Below are positions 35,001 through 48,000 of a stretch of DNA of 64,000 nucleotides, one piece after another (the first letter of the stretch is position 1; each line of letters begins with the position of its first letter). The notes under the pieces are model-generated. The model ran no database searches. It was not told the origin of the DNA and saw only the letters and a program-made list of their open reading frames with translations. The stretch is from Pelecanus crispus (taxonomy: Eukaryota; Chordata; Aves; Pelecaniformes; Pelecanidae): assembly GCF_030463565.1 (NCBI RefSeq), contig NC_134643.1, positions 2,118,001 through 2,182,000 of the forward strand, read 5' to 3'. Both the position numbers and the translations under genes were made by a program.

Positions 35001-38000
35001 CAAACCCAAAAGCTGACAATTTAAATATGAGGGGATGTATCATGTGTAGGACAGACATGAAGCGAAGCCAAGAGAAACAGTAACGCTGACTTTGATCGCT
35101 CAAAGATTCATCTCTGTATGAAGGTATCAAATGAAAAGGACTTTCCTGTTGGAACTGTTCTCATCTGGGAGAGGGATTCCCCAACTAGCTCTGCAGAACC
35201 ACAAAGTGCAATCCTTTTTTGGCTGGGTTTGTGGCAATCAAACCACTACTGTAGGACTGCTCACGTCAACTTTCCAGGCCAGCTTTCAAACTGTGGATTC
35301 TGGGCCTGATAAAGCTGATATGTAACGTTCGTAGGTGCAAAGCAACTTTATTATTATTATTATCTGTAATATGACTACTGACTGCAGGAAAAAAACGACT
35401 CACCTTTCTGGCAAGCTTCAAGTCTTCGATGAGGTCCTGCTCTCCCCTGGACATTTCATATATTGCCTGTGAGGAAGAGGATAAAGCATCGAGAGTCATT
35501 TTTAACACCAGTCTTCCTCTCAAAGAGCCTTTTAGCTCACAAAATGTACATCCTGTCTCTGCAGCTTGAATAGGCGGTTTTGCCATCTGAATCACCGTAT
35601 GCCACCTGGGCATGACAACCTCAAGTAAATCTGCCGGCTTTCCCAGCTCCGAGAAAGCAACATTACTTACAACTGTGTGAAAGCTCTGACGCTCATGCAC
35701 AAGCCAAATTAAATATTAGCGCCTTTTAAATCACTGCTTTTACACAGGCAAGTACGAAAAAAACAAAACCCAGAAAACCACAGAGGTCAAATCCCAGGCG
35801 TCTTTAGTCAGCTTCTGTGTTGTCACTAGAAGATTTGTCTACGAACTACAGGAAAAAGGCAAGCCAAGGCCTTGCTATTTGGCTTTCAACCAATTGTCAA
35901 GAGCTTTAAGAGAAAGACAGCTGGATTTACAAGGAACCCGACTTTGGGTCTGCTGCAAAGCAACCAGCATGGCTGGGTCTCGAATTTCAGAAATGCTGAG
36001 CACCCCTACGGCAAGAGTTTGGCATCTCTGAAGGGTCAAACTGGGGAGACAAACTCCCTAGCGACTCAAGAGAGAGAAGCCTACCTCTTCCCATGCCTAA
36101 TGCAGAAATAAATCTAGCGGTTTAGAAATGAAGGTGCACAGGAAGATACAGGCACCCACAGATGCTCATTACTCCTCTACTTGCCAAGGAAACAGCCCAA
36201 GCCAAGGCCCTGGCTGCCTTTCCCGGTCCTGCTGTTTAACGAACAGCCTACCTCCTGGCGCTTAATTTCTTTGGTGCTCAGGGACTCTTTCATGTTGACA
36301 TCTAACATCTCCGACCAAAGCACGCTGTTTCTTCTTTTAGGAGGAGTAGGAGCAGCAGATCTGCTACATGACTTCTGGGCACAGCCAGGAGATTTGCTGT
36401 CACTGCGAAGGGCAAATGACTATAGGGATTGAAAAAAAAAAAAAAAAAAATTTAAAAAAAAAAAATTTGTAGAGCCACCATTTCAGAAGTACAGAAGTAT
36501 TATAGTATTATCCATACCCCTCCCAATCCTTCATCCTCCTCTGTTGTACAGGGCAGGAAAACACACCCAGACACTTTTCATCAGATAAAGGAAAACTTTA
36601 ATCAAGCTGCCGAGAAAGTCCTGAAAGCCCAGAGATTGGCAAGCTTTTCCATGCTCCTCTCCCTACACTGATCCAGCAGCAGTGCTCGGGAGGAGGGCAG
36701 GCAAGTAAAGCTCGGGTCTTTTTCCAAGGTATAAGGAAGTAAATAAACGAGGATCATAATTCTACCTATAATGGGGCTAATCAGGAGACACTTGAACTTT
36801 GCTCTTGTGATTTGCAATGTTACTGAAACCCAGACGCAGAAGCGCTCTTATCTGCATGTGTGGGGTGTAGTGTTCCTTAGACAACACTTCTCCTAACGTT
36901 ATTGAAAGATCCCTGAACAGCAGGGTCAGTTCATGTTTAAGTACATGCTCCAATATGTGTATCTCAAGTACTGGAACAATAAATTGATTCAGATAAGGAG
37001 AATTAGCTGATCTGAATCAGTTTATTTTTTTACTGCTTAAACCCTCAGTAACCTGGTTGCCTAGCAAGCTACCTCTAAACTCCTGAGCTCTTCACCCCCA
37101 AGTCCCAAGCAAGTTTTCTGTCCTTGCATGAATCATACAGGACATTTTCAAGAGATGCCTTGAAATCCTGGTGCCTGTTTTACCCCCGTACAGCCAGTAC
37201 CCTCCCCATGTCTCTAGACTTCTAGGACTAGAAGGCTCTGCTTTTTACCTGTATTGTCTGCCCAAAGCGCCGCACTGCACCATTTCTTACAGGAGAAATC
37301 AAGTTCGCCAGGGATGTGACCCGTGCTAAAGGTCGAACCCGCTTATTGCTTGGCTCCTGTAAATAAAGCAGAGAACAAATTGTACTGGCTGTGACTCCCA
37401 CTTAATTTCTCAAGCTGCTCTGGCAGGTTGAAAAAGCATGAACCCACTTAAGGAGTGGGAAACACAGCAAATAGAGTGTTTTGAAGTAGTCATTCGTCTT
37501 AAAAGGAAAGCAGAGGCTGTAAATATTTGTCTGAACTTTAAGGCTGCAATTAAACCGCAGAGATTTTGCCCAGTGTAAAAGAGGGAAGATAACATACGCA
37601 GTAGTCAGAATTCAAAACAGGGCTCGAACAGGGACCGTTATGGTTTGGAACATAAATAGACTGAAGCATTCTCTGCAAGGCAAGTGATTGTCATCTAAAG
37701 ATGGAGCGGTGATCCGCTTCTCCATTTTACCATGTTTTCCTTTGTAGAAAGAATGTGTTTTTCCATTTTAATTTTATTTTGGAGAGAAAAGTAGCAGCCA
37801 GAGCCCAGGACAGCCTCAGCAGCTATTCTAACAAAGAGCAAATGACCACAAGCTGAACATTCCTGCGAGGGACACACACACACACGAAGTGGATAAAGTT
37901 TAAAACCTTCAGTTTAGAAAGCCTCCTCTCCCTTCTGCTCCCCCCCACCCCGCACAAGTCATCATAATTTTTCTCATACGTTGTTTAGCTTTGAAAGATG

Positions 38001-41000
38001 GAGCTTCTGCTTTTCTACACCACTAATCCCTGCCGGGAGCCCAGAGCGTTTTCAATTCTGTCCTGACCGAAATGCTGCCAAGAAAGAGGAAACGCCCCAT
38101 GGAAACCTCCTGCTGCTTAAGCTCAGATCAGCTTTTAAAACCATGCTGGCAACCCTATGTATTTTACATCAAAAATATTGCGTTGTAAGTACTGTACAGG
38201 AAAGGTGTGCGCAATGGGACGCCAGGAGGAGATGGACTCGGAGCTTAAGGCTAGGATAAAGGCTAGATGAGGTGCCCTGCTGCATCTGGCAGACGGTTGG
38301 ACATTAACTCATCATCAGAAGGAAGTTTCTTAGCATGAAGTTCAGATGAGTTGATAGAGGCAGCCTCTTTTTTGAGTTCATCTCAGCAGAAATTTTACCA
38401 AAGCTTTATTAGGCATTTTTGGTTAATTACAGTTGAGTCCCTCCTCCTCTGTTTCAAAAGGCTAAAAGGCAAAGACTGAGAAGACCGCTTCGGACAAGCT
38501 TTCTGCTGTCTCTGTTTTCAGTCCGAGATTGCAAGATAAGGTGCCCAAACCCTTTGCTTCTGTGTAGGAACAGAAGTGACAAATGCTGAAAACAAAAAAA
38601 GGGGAATAGGAACACACAGAGCTGGATTCCAGTCATGAGACTGAGGAAGCATAAAAGCTACGTATGTAAGATCTGATTTCAGCAACATGACCCGAGGAGT
38701 GGCCCGCCTGTCTGCCTACACGCAGCGTTAAGCAACAGAGGAGGTTAGCTCACACTGAATTAAGCCTTCAAAGTCGCAGGGGGGAAACATGAAAAGAAAC
38801 AATTTATGAGTGATGCAGAACAGAAAGACCTCTTGGCACAGCACAAAGCGTGTTCAAAGCTGTGCTTGAAACGTGTGGGTCATCTCAGAACTATGAGAGT
38901 ACTACAGAAATGGGGAAAAGCTCTAAGAGAGCACCCTCAATCCTGGGACCCCAACCTTCAGCTGGGTTTAGATACAGCACTGGGAACACTGCAGTCACTT
39001 CTTTCCTTTGCCAACTATGAGCCACTGCACTCAAGACAGAGTCAGTCAGGAAAAGGATTACGCAGAAGGCTGGAAAGTTAGGCCGGGCTCAAAAGAGGAC
39101 AAGGAAACTTTAATTAATTCCAGATGTTTCTGAGCGGAGAAAAAGGACAGGTAATTCACTTTTAGAAAACCATGTATCAATGTACTAGAATAAAGGGACG
39201 CAAGCCAAAAGAAGCTTAAGAAACTGCAGGAATGTAAGTGGAAAATATACAGACATAAGCCACACACGGCTCTGTCAAGGCCAGTGATATAAAGAGCATG
39301 GAAACAAAAAAGGTGACACTGAAAATGAATAGCAAGAAACCTCAGTATTTTAGGACGCTTGTACAGTCTTCTGCAGCTCGCTGTTAAAGGGTCAGCTCTG
39401 CAGCCTTTCCAGCTATGAGATACGGTGACACACTATCTGCGCTAAGGGACATGTGTGAATGCCTTGCCAGCACATCTGTGCTAGGCTGAAGCGACACATG
39501 CATATGCACAAGGTCTGGCAGAAGGCATTCCTGCCTCTCCGTTTGGGACAGGCGGTACAAAGGGGCTCCCTGGGATTCTAAATCGCCACTTTTCTGAGCA
39601 GCCGATACATACGGAGACATGCAAAGACAGGCTTGCAGTGAAAAGCACTGCTCTCTTGAACAGGAGGAAGCACGGCTCCCGAGCAGCCCTCCTCTGCTCT
39701 GTGGAGGGAGGAATTTCGCACAGATCGGCACGACCAGAGCATTTTCTGTACATGCAATGTGCTCCCCTGGGGTGTTAGGCCAACAGAAAAACTTCTGTAT
39801 GCTATAAAGTCAGCTTAGCAAAAGGCCATTTCCCCTCTCTTAAAGAGAAACAAATCCCACTTTCTGTCCTGCGAGTGCTCTCAGACATGAACGGCTCAAC
39901 TGCCAAAAAACCGCATCTGTTTCTTCTTCTCCTTCCAGCGATATCGTTTGATCCAAGGCGGGGGGGGGGTGGAAATCCCTCTCCTTAGAAACTTCACCTT
40001 CTCCGAGATCTGCATTTCAGCTTGGGGTCACGTACTCCACTTACAGTAAACTCAGTCGTGGTGTAAGCTGAGACTCAGCGCAGTTCATACTATGGATAAC
40101 TTCGTCTCAGTATTTTTTTTTTTTTAGTTCTGTACTTGCAAACAATGATTAGCCTGTCTCCACGCTGTATTACTTACAGAAGCCCAGATTAGAATGAAGT
40201 CTGTAAAGTTTCTGTACCAAGCTAGCAGTGTTAAGCATTACGGCACCGACAGATAATTAAAACCCCAGCGAGTTCAACAGCACTTCTGCTTCCATTCAGG
40301 ATTTTTTTTTTTTTCCCCAGAGGACTATTTATTAAAAGTGAATATAAATCCATCATAAACATACACACGAAAGCTAAACTTGTGCCTCGGTGCCTCAGCT
40401 GGCAGACAAGACTTCACGCTAGTGGAATTTCTTCAAGTGCTTCTAAGCGCAGGTTTTCACATTGTGAAAAGATTGCACCTTGCTGCTCAGAAGAAAACCA
40501 GGCTCTGCTTTTGAGCAACAAACATTTCCCTCTAGCAGCACGCACACCTATAACCTTTCTCCCGTGTGCTATGTAATAATTAGTGGCTGTTACAAGGATC
40601 ACTTATTAGAGTACAATGTCCTACGTGCCTGTCCCATATCAAGGGGTACAAACACGGTGACAAATCTAAAAACCACGCGCAGCAAAATTTTTTCTTCTTG
40701 AGCCAAATAAGCAAAAAGGGATTTTAGTCACCAGCTCGAAAAATTCCTGCCAGAAATCATCGCCACCTGACTATCTTATTTTAAGATTCACGTGCAAGGA
40801 GCTCGCTGAATCTCAAGTTCTGTTCTGCTGTCTGCACTCAAACCAACCAACCAACCAGGCTTGTCAACTAGGCTTGACAACGTCAGTACGGAGATTACAA
40901 CCCTCTCCTTTCTCAAATTCAACAAGCTGTTCGCGACCGAGGGAGAAACCTGGCCTCACGCTCCGCTGATCACTTCAGTGGCCCTCGATGGCCACTCAGT

Positions 41001-42035
41001 ACCTGGCACAGGAGTGTTGGCTCAGGAGTTACTCAAGCCCAGCCCTAAAGTTTAACCTCAGCCAGCCAGCGTGCTGCTTATAACCTACAGAAAATACACG
41101 TTTTAAGAATTAGAGGCGAATTAGTCTCCTTTAGAAGATCTGGTTTATGTTATTTCTCTCCCCGCATCTGGTTTCCCTTTTGCACAATGAGATTGCCCAA
41201 GTTTGGCTGTTTTAAAGCCAGGATTTTAAGAGGCTGGCGACTCAGACCGGAGCCCTCAAGCCCCAGAGCTGTCTGGAGCCGCCTTTTTTTTTTTTTTTCC
41301 CTTCCTTTTCCACCTCATCTCACCGCTAATCTCGGCAATAAAACCCCGCCTAGGGCAGCCGGCCCCCACCTGCCTGCTGAACTTCTGCCTCCTGTCGCAG
41401 CAGGAGGCATGCGAGCATCTACAAGGAATGCAATTATTCTCGCTACACAACAACAGATGATAAAAATAACAATACTTCCAAAAAAAAAAAAAAAGCCAAC
41501 TCAAAACCCCAACCAACCCCCATGATTTTTTTTTTTTTTTTGGTTTATGCAGCAAACAAACGCCCAAATTAGGAAAAATCCTGTCAGTGGAAAGAGCGCA
41601 CAGAGCAAGAGGCGTTTTTTAATGAAAATCCCGCTGTTGGGAGCGGGGTCAGGTGAGGCGCCGAGCTCGGTTTCGGCTCCCTGGTCCCACTCCTCCATGG
41701 GCTATGAAGTTGTTGTTGCTTTCTAACCCCCCCCTTTTTTTTTAAATTTTTTTTTTTTAAATCGCTGCCTGCAGCTCACTCCGGGATCGGCTCTCAGCGG
41801 GCAGCACACCCGGCTCGTCGCCTCTCCTCGGCGCGGAGAGCGGGAAGTGGGGAGGCGGGGGGGGGGGGGGGGGGGCTCCCAAACCCACCACTTTCCCCTC
41901 AAAAAAAAAACCCCAACCCCTTTTTCCCCCTCTTCTCCTCACCTCCTGCTCCCTGAAGGACTGGTTCTGCGCGTCGATCACCCGGATAGTCCTTTTGATG
42001 GGCAGCAGCCCTCCGAGCTCGTCGTGAGCCACCAT
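31654..42035 (-). CDS. NET1: NET1, neuroepithelial cell-transforming RhoGEF, short form NET1A (ten coding exons, complete)
   Basis: The coding sequence is complement(join(31654-32054, 32433-32619, 33484-33654, 33915-34172, 34665-34741, 34864-34960, 35404-35466, 36252-36419, 37249-37356, 41943-42035)). It totals 1623 nt and 540 residues; human NET1A is 542 by memory. All junctions are GT-AG with matching phases. The N-terminus MVAHDELGGLLPIKRTIRV is the NET1A-specific start. The DH (RhoGEF) domain covers about residues 120-300 and includes the helix RLVKYPLLLKEILRHT in exon 7. The PH domain covers about 330-445, with KLYVFLFQDILVLTRPVTRN at its start region. The C-terminus KRKETLV ends in a class I PDZ-binding motif. 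The family exchanges GDP for GTP on RhoA/RhoB; NET1A lacks the N-terminal nuclear-localisation exons and is more cytoplasmic. The tail between PH and ETLV is the most diverged part. No damage is seen. Confidence 0.96.
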
Positions 42036-45000
42036 GGCCGCGCTCCGCGGCCGCCCCCGCCGCCTCAGCCCGCGCTCATCCCCGCTCTGCGCCCGCCGCC
42101 GCGCCGCGCCCCAACCTCACCGGCGGGGGCGGGGCTACTGCCGCGGCCCCGCCCCCCGGCCGCTAGCCCCGCCCCCCGCGCCGGAGGCAGGGTGCCCGGG
42201 GGCGAGGACCCCCTGGGCCCCTTTCCCAGCCCTTATTTCCTCCTAAACTCCCCCAAAATGGGACCCCTGAGAGGCTCTACTCTAAGGCAGCACAAACGCA
42301 GGCACCCACTGAGGGTCGAGGGGACTGTTCTATCACAACCCACGATGGAAAGCAGTTTGAAAAGCGCAAGGCTTTCGCTAATTTGCGCTGAAAAAGGGAC
42401 AAAGCCAAATGTATATTTTGGTTTTGGGGGGTTTTTCCCCTCTTTTTCTTTGCTGGCACTTGCAGCGCTAGGGCCTGCCACCACCCTCAGCCGTCTCGTG
42501 TGGCGGTGGGACGTGCTCCTCCTGACAGCAGCTCCTGTTGCCCCCACCGAAGCATACATCATTTGCCACTGCGAGTTGGTTTTTTTTTTTCCTACCAGCC
42601 TCAGCCCTCCTTGCTCAAAAAAATAAAAAAAGAATTCTTGTCTAGACCTGTGCTTTTAAGTCTGCTCTCAGCTTTAAAGGCTGTGCTGGCACAGCTCTGT
42701 TAGCCAGGGGCTGGGCTGAGCCTCTCCCCCTCTTCTAACAGGGGAGCCTGTTCCAGCAGGCCTGGCCATAGATGCAAAGGGTTCGTATTTTTTGTTTGTT
42801 TGTTCAAGTCATATTATTCCTGGCACTGCTACAACTCTCCAAAATAAAAGGTCTCTTGTGCTGGCAAAAATAAACAGAGGTTATTTGGCAATAGGAGGGC
42901 AGCTGCTTTGCTGCCTACCTATGCTAACCAACCTTCTTCTCAGAGGAGATAAATTTGGGGTGCAGGGTCCCCAGCTCGCATGTGGGATGGGCAGAGGGTT
43001 TGCAACGGCATTTTTCAGAGTAATGGGCAGGAGGAAAGTTCTGCTGTCCCCTCCCCTGGCTTTTTGGGGTTTTTTTTTTTAAGCTTTGTTTGCTTCTCTC
43101 CCATGGGGAGCTGCTCTCACCAAATCTGTGCCCATTTAGTCTCTGCGACACGAGACCAGGACATTGAGGATTGTCCACTGCAGGATTCTCATAAACTTGG
43201 GATACAGTGAGTTTCCATACCCTTGTTGAAAGGACAGACTGTGACTCTTTCAGATATGGGTAATCCTTTTTGGGATTAGTGAAGTCAACCACTTTTAAGA
43301 AAACAAAAAGGGAGAACGACACTGGGGAGGAGCAGGCAAACGCTCTGTTGAGTTTGATCATTTTTTTTGGCGAGTATCGAACATGCCCATTTCTCCTACA
43401 ATCTAAGGTCAAAAGTTTGTTAACCTTGGTCTAAAGATTCAGGAATGCTTGCCGACCCTGACAGCACATCTCTTTTCACTGAGATGTAGACAGGCCACGC
43501 GGAGTCAACTAAAAATAGGGGATGAACAACCAGGACCTGAGAGGGAAGGCGTAAAACAGAGTCACGCGCACAAAGGTGGCACTTAAACGCTTCTCATCAG
43601 GACCAGAATGTGATGTCCCGTGTCCTGAAGCACTTGATGCCGTATGAAGTGTTTTCTGTGATGCAAGCGTTAAATAGCCCTTCTCCTTCCTGAGCCCTCG
43701 GGGAAGGGCCCTGCTGCTGGGCACAGGGGAAGCACGTGATTCACCGGCGGGGAGATCCCTGACTTTCTGCGTGACACCTTGTGAGGCTAACTAATTTGTA
43801 GTGATGCATCAGCCCTGGCTGATGCAGCCTGCTGATGTCATGTTGTGGAAGCATAAAAGCTCTGGCCTGATGCAACAGGTTGATCTTAAAGGTCTTTTCC
43901 AACCTAAACGATTCTATGATTCTATAACAGGGCTCGCTGTATGCCTCCTGGCACGGCACGTGCGAAGGGTTACGTGCCCTGGACAACTGCCCTTTGTTCA
44001 AAGCAAGGGGTGGATAAGGCCTTAGAGCAACAAAAAAACCCTTAAGAAGCGGTTCCCAGCTGCGCCTGCAGGAGATGGGATGATTTCTGTATGCCTGCTA
44101 TATCTGTATAGATCGTCAAGCGCCATTTCGAGGCAAAATCCACCCTGAGTCGTGGAGACATGCGCTGTGCAATGGGTACTTGCTGACCAGTGAAACGCAG
44201 GGTAGCCAATAAATCTGGAGACGCCTGAAGGCAGCAAGGGTGGAAGGTGATCTTGCAGAGGTAAAGTAACCATTCCGCAGGCCCACTGCGTCCCCTCTAG
44301 CGCAACATAATCAGCACGGCCTTAAAGCACTACAATACCTGCACATTACTTACCTGCCTCTGCTCTACTACACGTGCAAGAGGCAGCGTGAATATGACCT
44401 TTAAGTTAGTAAAGTTCATTGTAGTGCAAATGGCACTCCAGTGGGCAAAATGATCCCAAACAAGACTATGTGGGACTTAGGGACCCTCAGATGAAAGCCA
44501 AAACAAATGGAAAAAGAAAGGAGAGCTGTTCCTCGTGCTGCAGAAGCAAGGAAGCCAGACTTACAGATTTGTACCCTACACACCCCACACCACAATCCCG
44601 ACTTCCCTCTAACTCAGGGCATATTCTCCTACCCAACACTGTCTCCCTCTGTCTTCCCAGTGCCCCCTTACCCCTCTGCCCTGGCCCCAACCTCCCTTGT
44701 GCCTTCCCCTGCCCCTCCAGCCCCCTGAGCAGGGATCAGCCCGCTCCGTGGCAGCTCTGCAGCCATGAGAATGCAGCCCGGCCGGTCGCTGTGCTGAGCG
44801 ATGGGTAACAGACCAGTTCTTCCTGCTCTCCTGCTAGTGGGTATTAATAGCAATCCTCCCTTATACTCCAATGGGGATTTTCACTTCTAGGAGCAAAATA
44901 CCTTGGTGACTCCTATCCTACTATCAAATTAGGGAGCCAGGAAGAGTTCAAGTGACAGAGGAGTTAACCATCCCTCATTGTTTTACTCTTATTTTTAGCC

Positions 45001-48000
45001 TGGGTTTTCATTTCCCCAGAGAAGGGAGGACTGCTGTTACACAGAGCTGTTTGCCTGAAGTCCTGGGCGGCCTCATACCTGCGCCATTCCTTGCTCCTGC
45101 AAGTTATTCTGGGTAGGGCTGCTACTAAATAAAAATGCTCTCCGGGGTATTGACATGCCATTTTGTTATTTCAGCCCCAAAGCATCATCAAATAAGTTTT
45201 AGATTAACAAATGATGAATTCCTAAGAAAACATGCATCCAAATTCCAGTGTACAATTCCAGACTGATGTAAGTTTTCACAGTTAAAAATACTCAGTTGTT
45301 TAAGCAACACATGGCACCTGGCTAGTGCCAGGGGTTGCCAAGCGTGGCATGCAGGAATGCTACCCCAACAGCTGAACATGTCCTCCAGCACCTGTGTCCA
45401 GGGTGGCCAGCACTCACGACCTGATCCCATCTATTCTCTTGGCAGTACTCAAGCAAATCACATGCAAGAATGGCAGGCAGACACAGTTAATATAAAACCC
45501 TAGCAGGCCTGGATTGTGATTTTCAGCCTACCTTCAGTGGAAGAGAACCATTACAGCACCCTCAATATCAGGTTCAGGGCTGGCCAGGTTACACAGCCCC
45601 GACCATCAGCCAGGACACTTTAAGCTTCCTTTATTTTATACCTAACCCTGCAAGAAGGATGTTTGCTTTGCTGCTGCTGACAAGAGCCAATGACAAGAGA
45701 CCTCTGTTCTGCCACTGGCTCGAGAGGAGAAGACTTGAGCTGATGCATTAACAGAGCCCAGAGGCAGAGGGGTATTCCTCATTGGACAGTTTTCCCAGTT
45801 TTCACAGGTCCGGGATGCCTCTGATGTGCCTGACATCTGGATTCAGTTTCTTCAAAGAAAGAACCTGCGACATTTTAATCCCTTTGGCGGCTTGAAGTCT
45901 CGGGGAAAACGAAAGCATCCATTATATTCATAGTATATTCATTTTCATTGTTGTGTGTGTACTTTTTGAAATCCTATTTACTAGGAACTGAAATCCACCT
46001 AAACCCTCACTTTACAGCTATTCTTAATGTGCTATATATAGCGTAACATGCAGAATGCTCGAGGACTGGAATAAATAAGATCTCCACAGGGAATCATCAT
46101 CTCCCATACATGTTCACGCGCCCAGGGCAGTCAGACCCCCTCTGCCATACACAAAGTTGTTTACTGTCCGTGAGCTGTGTTTAACATTCCACTCCCAGAT
46201 ATTTATATTCAGAGCCAAATTCAGAGCAGTATTCTGGAAAATGAGCAAAAGTAGGCTATGACCCATCAAGAGACTATTGGGTCATCTGAAAAGTTTACGA
46301 GCCGCTCTGGAATCCAGCATTTATTTTGGATGGTGGGAGGTCACTACAATTAGCTGCCATTCAACTCCATTATACAGTTACAAATAAAAACCAAAACAAA
46401 ACCCAAGCCACAGTGCAGATGCATTTTTACTGAAATACAACCTACGTCATTCTGCAGACCTCTGTAGAAAACGAGTTACCTCAACCATCCCTGAAGTGAA
46501 CATTTGTGCGCTCAGGCCAGAAAAGCAATTTCCATCTTATGAATATGAATGCAACACCAGAAAACGTGGACCGTCCAATCTTGTGATATTATTGAACACG
46601 GTATCTACCCTAACAGCCGAGTAATGGAGCGAGAAGCTAGAGTTGACTTCAGCTCCCGACCTGCTCACATGCCAAATGTTGTTTTTCAGAGTTGCACGGT
46701 GTAGCCAATGCCAGAGATGTTCGTTTTGATCAAAGTCTATTTCCAAATACAAATTTGTAACTTATGCATGGGCATGTTCTTGCATGAATCAGACACGCCA
46801 ATAAAATTTCCATAAAAGTCCTTTAGTGCAGTTGTATCTTTCAGAGGGGGGAAGAGAGGAGGGAAGGACTGTTTTTGTTGTTTCTTTAAAGCTTGTGTGT
46901 ATATATCTAAAGAAAGGAGTTAGCCCTGCAGTTTATTGCATTATTTAGTGATAATCTTGAGGCTGTGTTATCCCTGCCTGAAGCCAAGCTGCTTGTGGGG
47001 ACTCTGACCATGGAAAGACACTCATTGATGGTTTCAAGTGATCTGGACCAGCAAGAATGCAGACACACAAGGATTCTCTCTCCCCCTCCTCTTTTTTTTT
47101 CCCAAGTTTTTTTTTTACATAAAAAAAAAAAAATTCAATGTTTACCTGGCCTAATACAACTCTAGGGCTTGTTTGGGCTGAAATCCTATCCAGGCTGAGT
47201 AATGTTCACAGAATTGGTCCCAAAAACGTGAGTAAGACTTTGAGAAGGACACAGCATGGTGGTTCATAAAAAGGGCCCTCACTAAAACTTCACATCCTTT
47301 CCGAAATCCCTCTTCCGAAGGCCTTACAAGGATGTCCCACAACCAACAGAAAACACCATCCAGATGAGACGTGATTCTTAGACATTACTCAGCCTGGCTT
47401 CATTTTGCCTCTGGTAAAATACACCATCACATCCGTCTATTCCCTGTCATATACTGCAAAGTATTTATCTAGTTGCTAACAAACATGAAGATACACACAC
47501 CTTCAAAAAACACAGTACTGCTTCCTCGCATGAATCATTCAACACCTTACATAACTGCGGGGGTAATATGGAACTATTTCATATGCGATCACTTGACAAA
47601 AGTTGGCCATAAACCTACCTGAAATGCAAAAATAACTCTTAAAGTGTAAAGATCTACTTTATAAAGAAATTCCTGTCCTCAATCTCTTGTTTCTGCACTG
47701 CAATTCACCCTCCCTTCTGTCTTGCCCAGACGGTTATCAACAGCCCACGTTGTAGTACTGCTCCAGACATGATCTGGGGAGAAAATACCTTCTTGCTCCC
47801 AAAAGAAGAGTGTTTTGGCTGAAGAGAAGGGGTGGCTCAGTGCTGAAGGAAGTGGTTGTTGTAACTATGGTCTCAGGTTGTAATTTCCCACTCATATTTT
47901 GGTAATATTTGGAGGGTTTTAGGCTGTATGTCACATTAGAAGCTTAACAGACCTAACAGATTTGGTTCACTTTTGGGTAGGACTCTGGGTGGCGAGGAGG

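Noticed and set aside
41847-42626. A 259-aa plus-strand frame across the NET1A CpG island
   Set aside because: It is antisense to the NET1A exon and promoter, with biased Pro/Arg composition from GC content. No domain is present.
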